Assembly (NCBI GenBank): GCA_002320385.1
Contig: DCKN01000063.1
Location: 1-12,459, forward strand
Source: Proteobacteria bacterium UBA1673
GTDB taxonomy: Bacteria; Pseudomonadota; Gammaproteobacteria; Comchoanobacterales; Comchoanobacteraceae
Direction: 5' to 3'
Length of the DNA stretch: 12,459 bases
Every line of letters starts with the position of its first letter. Position 1 is the stretch's first letter. Under the pieces are notes generated by a model. That model was not told the origin of the DNA, searched no databases, and saw only the letters and a list, made by a program, of their open reading frames with translations. Below, piece after piece: positions 1 to 7,900 of this stretch. A program made the translations under genes and the position numbers.

Positions 1-1152
1 ATTGGTTGTGGTAGCTTGGGTAATGGACGATTTTGCAAAGCCATATTGCCATGCCAGCGAAGTTAATGTGCGCCGTATGTTACAACTTATTGTCGTCCAT
101 ATTTTTTGTAGCTCGGGGCTGTGACTGAATTGATCAAGTATCAGGGTTTGATAGAAGTGATCATATGCATGCATGATCTCGGATTCATCGGTGTAGTTAG
201 CTAGGGTTTTTAATACCAGTGCTAGGCGATTAATGATGTTGCATCTAGAAGGGTCAATATTAATGCCTCCTGTTTGGTTTGACTTTTTGACCGCAAGCAA
301 ACAAAGATGAATCATTGCGGATTGAGTGATTGTTTTTTGTTTGCGTGTGTTGACTGTCTGTTTATCGTTTATGGATTGTGAATTATGATCTTTTTCTTGG
401 GCCCATTCCCATAACTCAATCCACTGATTAGGACTAGTTGCGCCTTGAGATGCTAGGCTAATATCCAGGGGTAAATGACTTGTTTGTAAAGCTTGCCACT
501 GCGTTTCAGTGATGCGCATAATGGCCTCACCAAAGTGGGGTGCATCAAGGTTATTGCATATGCTTTGCATTTGTTTATGCGTTAATCCAAGTAGATTATT
601 ATATGGATGATTGTGGCTATATGTATCGAGTTTACCTTGTTGAAGATAAAACCTTCGAAGAGCGCTCATAACTTGTGTTGTTCTAGCGATTGACGAGAAA
701 ATCAGTGAATGCTTCATGGTTTGAATAGATGTATGATGCGCGTTTTCTGTAACATGGTCTTGCAAGATGTGTTTGTATGCCGTGCGCATGCACTGGAGAT
801 TGTGTTGATTGACGATGCCGTCGTTGATCAATATGATGGCGTCATCATCGTCTGGGTCAGCTTGGTCTGTGATCGGTTCTGATAGATGGTATTGGCGATG
901 ACAGAGACAGTGCATGAAAATCAGACGCTCAACAAGCGCTTCCAGAGTGTGCTCTGGTGCATTAATGGATTGAAACCATTTAGAGTAGCTTGATTGTATA
1001 ACCGCATACATTTGCTTACGCCAGTCTGATTGATTGTGGATAGGGTCCATGATGTTATTAGTTGTTTCTTGATGGGTTTTATTTTCAATTAAGATGGATA
1101 GTAATGGCCCATACTCGTCGAAAATGTTTATTAAAATTTGTTCTAATTGCAT
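1..1152 (-). CDS. Hypothetical protein, N-terminal 384 residues (runs off left edge)
   Basis: The complement strand is open without a stop from the ATG at 1152 down to base 1, so the C-terminus lies outside the window. The ATG at 1152 is chosen because AAGGA lies 8 bases upstream of it. An in-frame ATG at 1170 would add six residues but has no Shine-Dalgarno sequence. A strong promoter lies just upstream (1195-1223). The predicted product begins MQLEQILINIFDEYG, has no signal peptide or membrane segment, and looks mostly helical, hydrophilic and rich in His, Gln and Asn, with a short acidic run (DPDDDD) near residue 100. I recognise no family or motif. It is transcribed divergently from the broken methyltransferase gene. 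The long open frame in only one phase, together with promoter and ribosome site, makes a real gene likely; the function is unknown. A secreted effector is possible given the neighbourhood, but nothing in the sequence proves it. Confidence 0.8.
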   Translation of the reverse strand, partial: MQLEQILINIFDEYGPLLSILIENKTHQETTNNIMDPIHNQSDWRKQMYAVIQSSYSKWFQSINAPEHTLEALVERLIFMHCLCHRQYHLSEPITDQADPDDDDAIILINDGIVNQHNLQCMRTAYKHILQDHVTENAHHTSIQTMKHSLIFSSIARTTQVMSALRRFYLQQGKLDTYSHNHPYNNLLGLTHKQMQSICNNLDAPHFGEAIMRITETQWQALQTSHLPLDISLASQGATSPNQWIELWEWAQEKDHNSQSINDKQTVNTRKQKTITQSAMIHLCLLAVKKSNQTGGINIDPSRCNIINRLALVLKTLANYTDESEIMHAYDHFYQTLILDQFSHSPELQKIWTTISCNIRRTLTSLAWQYGFAKSSITQATTTN

Positions 1153-1194
1153 ACAACATGTCCTTGTCATTGATTTGTGTTGTTCAGATTACCT

Positions 1195-1223
1195 ATCATA
1201 ATACAATCATGCCGTATTGTTAA
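1195..1223 (-). promoter_or_regulatory. Sigma70-type promoter of the left minus-strand gene
   Basis: Read on the complement strand, TTAACA (1223-1218) is followed after exactly 17 bases by TATGAT (1200-1195). Each hexamer matches consensus at 5 of 6 positions. Transcription would start near 1188 and give a leader of about 36 bases before the ATG at 1152. This is the best-looking promoter in the window. Confidence 0.7.
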
Positions 1224-1373
1224 TGATTATCTTGCTGTCGCTGAATTCCTGAGCCAATGATTTTTTGCGTTGCGGCTTATGATGAGTTAGGTCATATTGG
1301 TTGTTGATTGAGTGTTGCGTTGAAGAAAAAAATCACATATTTTTTGTTTTGTTCTTTGTAGTAAGGAGACTTA

Positions 1374-2218
1374 ATGTTGGGTGTTTGGTTATTGCTTGTC
1401 TGGTTGATTTGCCCAGTAAGTTTTGGATCGTCGATTGTAAGTGGTCAGGTACCCAAGCGTTTTACAGATTACATCAAGAAAACTGGTCAACACTCCTTTC
1501 AAAAAAAAAGCGTCGGTTCTGTCGGTTTATTCCGAAAGCTTGAAAACGTTTAATCATCGGTCTGGGGCTATCTTAATATTATGGCGAAGACAGTGATCGG
1601 GGTTTTTATGAGGCTATTTCAGGTTTTACAAATGCAAATGAAAAAAGAAGCGTCTTTTGTGCACTCAACAACGCTGCTGCTATTCGCCCAGGCGATAGGG
1701 TACTTGAACTGGGTGCAAATATTGGTCGCGTAACAATGGTGATTGCCAGTCAAGTTGGGGACAAAGGGCATGTCACAGCATCGGAAATTAATCCTAATGA
1801 TAGGGCACAGTTGGCGGAATTTTTGAAAACGAACGGTCTTGCTCATCGGGTTTCGATTGTGCCAGCTATTGGGAAATATGGTTTTATTTATCGTGGTTGG
1901 GAAAGTCGAGTTTGGCCGCATGCTGAATCCGCTACATTGCCAAAAGGATGGACGTTTGCGTGTTCAATTGATTTGCCTAAAACGCAACACAATGTATTGG
2001 TTGCTGATTGTGAGGGCTGCTTATTACCAATGATGGACCAGTATCCTCATTTATTGAATGGGGTCAATAAAATCATCATTGAGAATGATGCAAGTGATGC
2101 CGTCATTGCTGAGTTGGGCACCCGGTTCAAATCACATGGGTTTCAATCCAAGCTTTGTGTGCCGATAAAGGATCGGGGTTGGAATCAGCGATCTGAAAAT
2201 TCGAAGACATGTTTTTAA
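1374..2218 (+). pseudogene. FkbM-type SAM-dependent methyltransferase, frameshifted
   Basis: Translation would start at ATG 1374, 5 bases after AAGGAG (1363-1368), giving a signal-peptide-like start (MLGVWLLLVWLICPVSFG). That frame stops at TAA 1551. The methyltransferase body lies in another frame, open from 1577 to TAA 2216-2218. It carries SAM motif I (VLELGANIGRVT), the acidic strand (TASEINP) and the FkbM-like segment VLVADCEGC followed by KIIIEND. No ATG, GTG or TTG lies in that frame upstream of motif I; the first ATG (1736) falls after motif I and would leave a non-functional fragment. Skipping one base in the A9 run (1501-1509) enters a frame reading ASVLSVYSESLKTFNHRSGA, and a second +1 shift near 1571-1580 joins it to YYGEDSDRGFYEAI. 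Together these restore one protein of about 280 residues. Two one-base insertions in a decaying gene explain this best; sequencing error at the A9 run or programmed slippage cannot be excluded for the first. The methyl acceptor is unknown. Confidence 0.65.
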
Positions 2219-2312
2219 CAAGTTTGGGCGAGATAATGTGGCCTAAGAACTTTTTTCATGGATGCGTCTTTAGGGACTTGTTTATACATGGTGTGTACGG
2301 GCATCTGCGTTT

Positions 2313-2328
2313 AAAGCCTTGAGGCTTT
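2313..2328 (+). terminator. Short hairpin, possible weak terminator
   Basis: AAAGCC-TTGA-GGCTTT forms a perfect 6-bp stem with a 4-base loop, followed only by CTTAA, so the U-tract is poor. It could end transcription from the methyltransferase pseudogene or be incidental. Its distal arm overlaps the -35 element of the putative cytochrome promoter. Confidence 0.3.
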
Positions 2329-2347
2329 CTTAATGACCTGTTATGCT
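2319..2347 (+). promoter_or_regulatory. Candidate promoter for the cytochrome c-coxB unit
   Basis: TTGAGG (2319-2324) and TATGCT (2342-2347) are separated by 17 bases, and TGT directly before the -10 makes it an extended -10. Each hexamer matches consensus at 4 of 6 positions. The start point would be near 2354, leaving a very short leader that already contains the strong AGGAGG (2358-2363) in front of ATG 2368. Confidence 0.45.
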
Positions 2348-2367
2348 GTTCTGCTATAGGAGGTTCG

Positions 2368-2997
2368 ATGCGTTGTCTCAAATATTTTGTCCTGTTGATG
2401 TTTAACCTTCCGGCTGTAGGAGCGGCGAGTGATATGGGTGTGTTTGCTTATTCGAGTGTCAACTTACACGACTTTTTCGTGCAGCGGTTTTCCCGATCTT
2501 CGTCTGTCAATGGTATGCTTCGTTTATTGACTGTGCAAGCGAACGCTAAGTCAAATGACGAGGCTATGTCGAGTCAACAATCGACTAAGCAACCTGTTAA
2601 GTCAAAGCGACTGACGATGCTAGATGGCCGTGATGTGTTTATGCAACACTGTATGCAATGTCACCTGTCCAATGATCAAACCGCGCCGCAGCTTGCCAAT
2701 GCTGAAGATTGGTCATGGCGTGTTAAGTCAGGTGTTGATTTTTTAGTAAGAGCAACCATCGCCGGCAAGCCTTACCATGAAGCGCCTCCCCAAGGCTTAC
2801 TTGGATTATCCTCAGCGAATCGTTATGACGTTGATCAGGTGCGAACTGTACCAACAGGTTCTAGTGACCAACGTGTGCGTGGCTGTCAAGTGCCACGCGG
2901 TGGTTGTGCAGATTGTAGTGATGCTGAAATTATTGCTGTGGTTAAATATATGGTGCAGGCAGCAGCAACGGACAATTCGAATTATTCGCTATGGTGA
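2368..2997 (+). CDS. Cytochrome c5-like monohaem protein with a degenerate Met-ligand region
   Basis: This 209-residue exported c-type cytochrome probably carries electrons to the oxidase encoded next to it. The start is well supported by AGGAGG 4 bases before the ATG. Residues 1-20 form a signal peptide (ending AVGAA). About 65 residues of low-complexity linker follow, then the haem-binding CMQCH (95-99) and the c5-type block GGCADCSDAEI (178-188), whose Cys pair is typical of cytochrome c5. In c5 proteins an axial Met lies just before that block (MPPKGG or similar). Here the residues are QVPRGG, and about 30 extra residues separate an earlier APPQG from it, so the sixth haem ligand seems lost or replaced. 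The stop at 2995-2997 lies 17 bases before the coxB ATG, indicating one transcript. The family call is firm; whether it still works as a redox carrier is uncertain. Confidence 0.85.
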   Translation: MRCLKYFVLLMFNLPAVGAASDMGVFAYSSVNLHDFFVQRFSRSSSVNGMLRLLTVQANAKSNDEAMSSQQSTKQPVKSKRLTMLDGRDVFMQHCMQCHLSNDQTAPQLANAEDWSWRVKSGVDFLVRATIAGKPYHEAPPQGLLGLSSANRYDVDQVRTVPTGSSDQRVRGCQVPRGGCADCSDAEIIAVVKYMVQAAATDNSNYSLW

Positions 2998-3014
2998 TGG
3001 TAAAGGATTTTATA

Positions 3015-3803
3015 ATGAAGAAATGGTGGAATGCTATGATGTTTTGGGTGTGGTTTTTGTTGGGGTTGGGTTTGTCTTGTCAAGCAGATTATGCGATTAA
3101 CTTGCCGGTTGGGGTCACCCCAGTCAGTCACCAAATCTACGATTTACATATGCTGATTTTTTATATTTGTTTGGCGATTGGTGTGGGTGTATTTGCAGCG
3201 TTGTTTTATGCGATTTATGCATTTCGAAAAAGCAAGGGTGCTGTGGCAGCAAACTATCATGATAACTTTTGGATTGAAATTCTGTGGACTGCCATTCCTA
3301 TGGTCTTGGTGATTTTAATGCTGGTGCCGGCGATTAGGTTGCTGGGGAAAATGGACGATACTACCAAGCCAGTCATGAATATCAAAATTACTGGTGCTCA
3401 ATGGAAGTGGCAATACAGTTATCTTGAAGAGGGTATTGAGTTTTTCAGTAATTTGACTACCACGCCGGCACAGATTCGCGGGATGGCGCCTAAGGGAAAA
3501 CATTATCTCTTAGAAGTGGACAAGCCAATGGTTGTGCCGATACAGCAAAAGATTCGCTTGTTATTTACCTCAAATGATGTTAACCATTCATGGTGGGTGC
3601 CCGAACTTGGTGTGAAAGTTGACTGTATACCTGGGTATGTGAATGAATCTTGGATTTGGATTGAAAAACCCGGTATGTACCGCGGACAGTGTACGGAGTT
3701 GTGTGGCATGCAGCATGGTTATATGCCCATTGTTGTGGATGCGCGTTCTGAGGCCGATTATGAAGCGTGGGTGAAGTCCCAACAAAAACTACAACGGCGT
3801 TGA
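3015..3803 (+). CDS. coxB: Cytochrome c oxidase subunit II (aa3 type, CuA subunit)
   Basis: CoxB takes electrons from cytochrome c at its CuA centre and passes them to subunit I. It is anchored in the inner membrane with the copper domain in the periplasm. I place the start at ATG 3015, 7 bases after AAAGGA (3002-3007), because it gives a clean signal peptide (MKKWWNAMMFWVWFLLGLGL). The ATG at 2991 overlaps the cytochrome stop and adds a poor leader. In this 262-residue form, membrane helices lie near 46-70 and 88-110, with FWIEILWTAIP at 85-95. The aromatic stretch GAQWKWQYSY covers 127-136. CuA ligands are all present: H191 (NHSWWVPE), C226, E228, C230, H234 and M237 in CTELCGMQHGYM. No C-terminal haem domain is fused; length is normal. 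In related bacteria coxA, ctaG and coxC usually follow; none does here within the window. Confidence 0.96.
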   Translation: MKKWWNAMMFWVWFLLGLGLSCQADYAINLPVGVTPVSHQIYDLHMLIFYICLAIGVGVFAALFYAIYAFRKSKGAVAANYHDNFWIEILWTAIPMVLVILMLVPAIRLLGKMDDTTKPVMNIKITGAQWKWQYSYLEEGIEFFSNLTTTPAQIRGMAPKGKHYLLEVDKPMVVPIQQKIRLLFTSNDVNHSWWVPELGVKVDCIPGYVNESWIWIEKPGMYRGQCTELCGMQHGYMPIVVDARSEADYEAWVKSQQKLQRR

Positions 3804-3843
3804 TGTATTTGGTGTGAATTGGTGATGCAATCTGCCAGTGTTG

Positions 3844-3913
3844 GCTCAGCTATTGTTGCTTGGCTCAACATGCTTATTCTCCTGGACGACAAATACTTAG
3901 TAGGCAGCTGAGC
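3844..3913 (+). repeat. 8-bp inverted repeat downstream of coxB
   Basis: GCTCAGCT (3844-3851) and AGCTGAGC (3906-3913) are perfect complements separated by 54 bases. A direct repeat of TTGGCTCA (3841-3848 and 3860-3867) overlaps the left side. No U-tract follows, so this is not a standard intrinsic terminator. It occupies the 186-base gap between coxB and the next gene, in which I see no other coding potential. Confidence 0.3.
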
Positions 3914-3989
3914 GCTAAGCATGGGCGATTTTGATTGTGTGTTCTGATTTTATTGTAGAATTTCTCGAATTCGTGAAGAGGGAATGTAA

Positions 3990-4772
3990 TTGATAAATAA
4001 TAGTATAAATTTCTTTTTCGGTGATAGACAAAATCAACATGCTGACTCTGAGTGTGAAAATTTGGCCTCGATTGAGCCTTTTACGATAGAGCTTCACGAG
4101 GCTGTCCAAGCGATTGCCACGCGCGCTATTATGTAGACCGATCACAATCAAGAGTCTATTTTTAATCGCATTTTCAGCAATCATGAAAATAGATTGGCTG
4201 CAGAGCAAAACCGCTCTGGTGTGATTTCAATGATGAATAGGCTATCTGTGAATTCGTGGTGGAATCATTATGGATCTGGGCTTAATGCTGCTGAGGATTT
4301 TTCGTGGGATCTCTCTGAACAAAAATCTGGACGTGGGAAAAGCGATTATCAGCGTGACTTGTTTTCCTACTCAAGGAAGTACTGTCTTCACGAGTGGCGT
4401 GTTTTGTATTGTTTGAAGCATGTTGCTGAGTGTCGTCCCGACTGGTCTTTGTTGTATACGCATTATCCTAATCTATCAGTGCGCGATGCTCTGATGGTGT
4501 TGCCCAAAGAAATAGTGCGTCATTTTCTCGCCGCTCTTTCAGGATTTACTGTCGCTGCTCACAACGATGAAACCAGAGTTCAGGTACAGCCTTTCTCATT
4601 GTTTATAAAGAGGGATGAAAGCGCACATGTGTATGACATTGAGCCGCTTACTGACTGGCTGACGCTCTCGATGTATCATGCTTTGGCTCAGACAGTGAAT
4701 GGTGGCGTTATTGCGCCTAGGTCTGGGATGGTGTCTTTTGATGATACGGTGTCTTGGGATGGCCTCGACTGA
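3990..4772 (+). pseudogene. Unrecognised gene with TTG start and in-frame TAG at 4134
   Basis: AGAGGGA (3976-3982) lies 7 bases before a TTG at 3990. From there the frame reads INNSINFFFGDRQNQHADSE and onwards for 48 codons to TAG (4134-4136). It then continues in the same phase, with unbroken protein-like sequence, for 211 more codons to TGA 4770-4772. The part after the TAG has no good start: TTG 4194 and the ATG pair at 4231 and 4234 lack Shine-Dalgarno sequences. Read through, the product has about 260 residues, is soluble and tryptophan-rich, and lacks a signal peptide or recognisable motif. The simplest reading is a recent nonsense mutation. Readthrough, or a separate gene starting downstream of the TAG, cannot be excluded. 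It precedes the giant gene by 162 bases on the same strand but is probably not co-transcribed, since that gap has its own promoter candidate. Confidence 0.55.
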
Positions 4773-4898
4773 TGGTATTGCACTTTTGTGGATTCTACCG
4801 TCATTAGAGTGATGCTTATATGTGCCATTTATTGAAAGTATTTTTGTGCTAATTATTACTATAAAGTATTGTTTTGTCTTAGAATTAACGATTTTCTG

Positions 4899-4907
4899 TG
4901 TTACAAT
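4899..4907 (+). promoter_or_regulatory. Extended -10 promoter of the giant gene
   Basis: TG-T-TACAAT forms an extended -10 with 5 of 6 matches in the hexamer. A weak TTAGAA lies 17 bases upstream (4879-4884). The surrounding 4830-4930 is very AT-rich and contains AAAGTATT twice (from about 4836 and 4863). The start point would be near 4914, giving a leader of only about 20 bases with no Shine-Dalgarno sequence before ATG 4935. Confidence 0.45.
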
Positions 4908-4934
4908 AACAATTCATGATAATTTTAATAAAAG

Positions 4935-7900
4935 ATGACGAATTTTCGCAATGATTCCTCGACGCTGCATCCGCCCAGTCTATTTGATAGCTCCAATACT
5001 TTAGACTATACTTTGACGGATGACGATATTCAGATTTTAACGACACTATTTCAGCAAGAGGGTTTGCCCAATGCTCAGTCGATGATTTTGTCGCCAGCGA
5101 GTACGAATGATTCGCTATCGCCGTTAAAATTGTCAATACAATCTTATTTGCGTTCTCTGTTTCATTCTGATGCTAAGCCTTGCCAGTTTCTCGTGCCTTT
5201 TTGTCTTGACCGTTCGGGTCATTGGGTTGTTTTGGAGATGCTTTACGAATCGCCAAATAAAATCTTTTGCCGCTATTTTGATACAGATGGTTACGCCTAT
5301 CCGGTTGATGATATGACTAAGAAGACCATTCGTGAGGCCTTCTCTGAAGATCATCCCTTCTGCGATGCGCAAACGTGTGTTGAAACCATTGTGCATCGTC
5401 AGCAAGCGTATCAATATGCCGGTCAAAAAGGGGTTAACTGTGGTTTGATCGTTGCAATGATGATAGAGGACCTTCGCTCTGGTCGTTTAGTTCTGCCCTT
5501 TCATGGTGTGCCAACATCTTCTCCGTTATTGCATTATGCTCAGGTTGATGTCTCAAAATATGATGATCAATCATTACGTGATTGGGCGAGAGACTTTGTG
5601 CGTAACCATGGTAATACATTGCAGTGCGCTCGTTTTTTTCGGGCTGATTCTCCAGTTCGTGATTCAAGTGCTAAGCTGATTCAATCATTATCTGGGACCT
5701 TATCTCCTGTGACTGATATCGATTCAATTGTGGAATCTTCTGAGATCGGTCGTGCTAGGTTGGGTGGTTCATATCCAGTGATTGATCAGGATTCTAGGGG
5801 AGAATCGTCTGAGCTCGATGCTGCGAGTGCGCTTAATGATGCTAATGCTAAATTAGATATCTCAGCGGCAATTTCGTCTGCTGATCGGGGCGTTGAGCAA
5901 ACTTCGGATGTCGATCGAAGTTCACCAGCTTCAATCACCCATAGTAGTCACAGTCAGCAGGATCATTATCAGCGCTATCGTGCTAAAGATGGTCCAGCTT
6001 ATGCACTGACAAATGTTGATACAGGGTTAAAATCCTCGGCTGTTTTTCAATCAGGTGTTCCTCGTTGGCAAAGTTATTTCTCTGAATTGCCTCAACAGGA
6101 AGCGTTGAAAAAACTATTTTCTTGTTTATTAAGCTCTTCAAGATCAAAGCGGCCATTTCTGCAGCATCACCAAGCTGATGCTGCGCTGATGGCGATTATG
6201 GCTTATGCGCGTGGGTATGGTTTTTTATTAGCTGACCAGCCTGGAACTGGTAAAACCAGAACGTTGATTACCATTGCTGCTGCCGTTGGGTTGTTGAATC
6301 TTCACTCAAGTGGTGGCTCGGTACGTGCGAGGTCTTCTGTTCGTATTCTAGTGAAATGTCGAAAGCAGATAACTGGTAATTTTAGTCCACAACTTAATCT
6401 TTTTAATAGTCATGTCAGCGATGTTATGCCCGATGCTACACTGTCGTCAGTTTGTGTTGATACCATCCATTCGTTTACTTCAGGTTATGAGAGAAGTTAT
6501 TCGGATTTACGATTGTTGCTATTGGATGAGTTTCATGAGATGTTCTCTGATTCCCGATATGACCAACTGCGGCAGTGTTTGCCTGTGCATGTTGATTCAG
6601 GCGCCTTGCAACCGCGATTTGTATTGTCTTCCGCAACCCCTGCCAAAACAGATGCGGACATTGTTCGGATGATGACGCTTTTGTTTGGTAATAATCCTCT
6701 TCCAGAGCATATAGCTCGACTACAGCATCAGAAGCGTAATCAAACACTGTTTGCGCATTGTTTATTTGAGTACTTGGAGAAAAATGTTCTCCTTTGTAAT
6801 CGTCTTTTATCAGGGAGTATTGAGCTTGATCGGCAGATACGCTCGAAAGAAAATCTAATCAGTTTTCTTGATATTGATGTCTCGACGTTGCGTGATGATG
6901 ATAAAAAACATCTACAAACTTATGATGACATGACTGATATTATTGCTAAAATTAGAAGATTATTGGGGCGTGATAAAAATAAATTTAATTTGGAATTACT
7001 GAATTACCTGGTTCGTTGTCAACAAAATATGATGTTGTCTCACTTGATGAGTCGGCACAAGCCTGATGAAATCACTGTTATTTATATTTATGAATACTGT
7101 AATGAAGTTAGACGTGTTAATCGACTAAAAGATAAGATTTTATCCTCATTTGCTAAGCGTGATTCTGTCGTTTCTCCTGAATTAACTCAGTACTTGGACT
7201 TGTTGATCGAAAAAAATAGTGCTTTGCCTGTTTTGAATGTAGATACCTTGACTGCAATGCCTGGTGTTGAGTTTAATCCTCAGGCAGTGACAGAAAACGC
7301 GCGTATTGTGATTTTTACTCATGAGCAGTCAGTGGGAACGAACCCGTTTGTCACTTTGAGAGAGCACCGTTCTGTTTCAGACAGGACGCCTGTTAAATCG
7401 CATACGGTGTGGGCGTTGGGATATCCGCGTGCGGAAGATTTACAGTGGCAAGCGTTACATCGAGCCATTCGTTTGGATACGACAGATGTCAGACTTGGGC
7501 AAGAGCTTTCTATTTATTTGATGCCGTTTTCTTCTTTTTCTCATAGAATTGATGGGAAAATACGCCAACGTAATTTTCTCAACTTGAGTCGATCAGGGGA
7601 TCATGAGCAAAACCTGACCTTGATGGCACTAAATGCCTTATTAAGAACCGAAAAAATGGGTGCTTTTATTCCAGAATATTTTAAAACGTCATCAGAAAAA
7701 CTGCCGGAAGTGCTTAAAGAAGTTGAGCTGTTGTCCTCAGTTAATCGTCGTCTGTTTAATGACTTATTGAGAAAAACTATTGCCAGTCTTAAAAAATCGT
7801 TGCGTGTGGATACCTCTTTGCCTAACGCCAAAATGATTTACTTTGAATCTTCGGGACAAGATTCTGAGCCACTGGTGATTTATCAAATTGATGATGACCT

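Noticed and set aside
1301..1543. 81-codon plus-strand open frame starting with TTG
   Set aside because: It overlaps the better-supported ATG 1374 frame, which has a strong ribosome site and signal peptide, and its translation looks like a shadow rich in Cys and Phe.
1736..2218. A complete methyltransferase starting at ATG 1736
   Set aside because: This start lies after SAM motif I, which is encoded upstream in the same frame, so a protein from here would lack cofactor binding. The upstream coding text shows the gene is broken, not short.
2991..3014. Upstream ATG start for coxB at 2991
   Set aside because: It overlaps the cytochrome stop and lacks a ribosome site, while ATG 3015 has AAAGGA at ideal spacing and a clean signal peptide.
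3915..4208. 97-codon minus-strand frame in the coxB downstream gap
   Set aside because: It is antisense to the TTG 3990 gene, has unlikely composition and no ribosome site.
1249..4691. 9-mer TTGGCTCAG at 3841 and 4683 and, reversed, at 1249-1257 as a dispersed regulatory repeat
   Set aside because: Three copies are slightly more than expected, but one is inside coding sequence, contexts differ and no flanking similarity extends them.
4916..4954. 12-codon open frame from ATG 4916 as a leader peptide gene
   Set aside because: No ribosome site and no attenuator structure; noted only as a possible translational influence.
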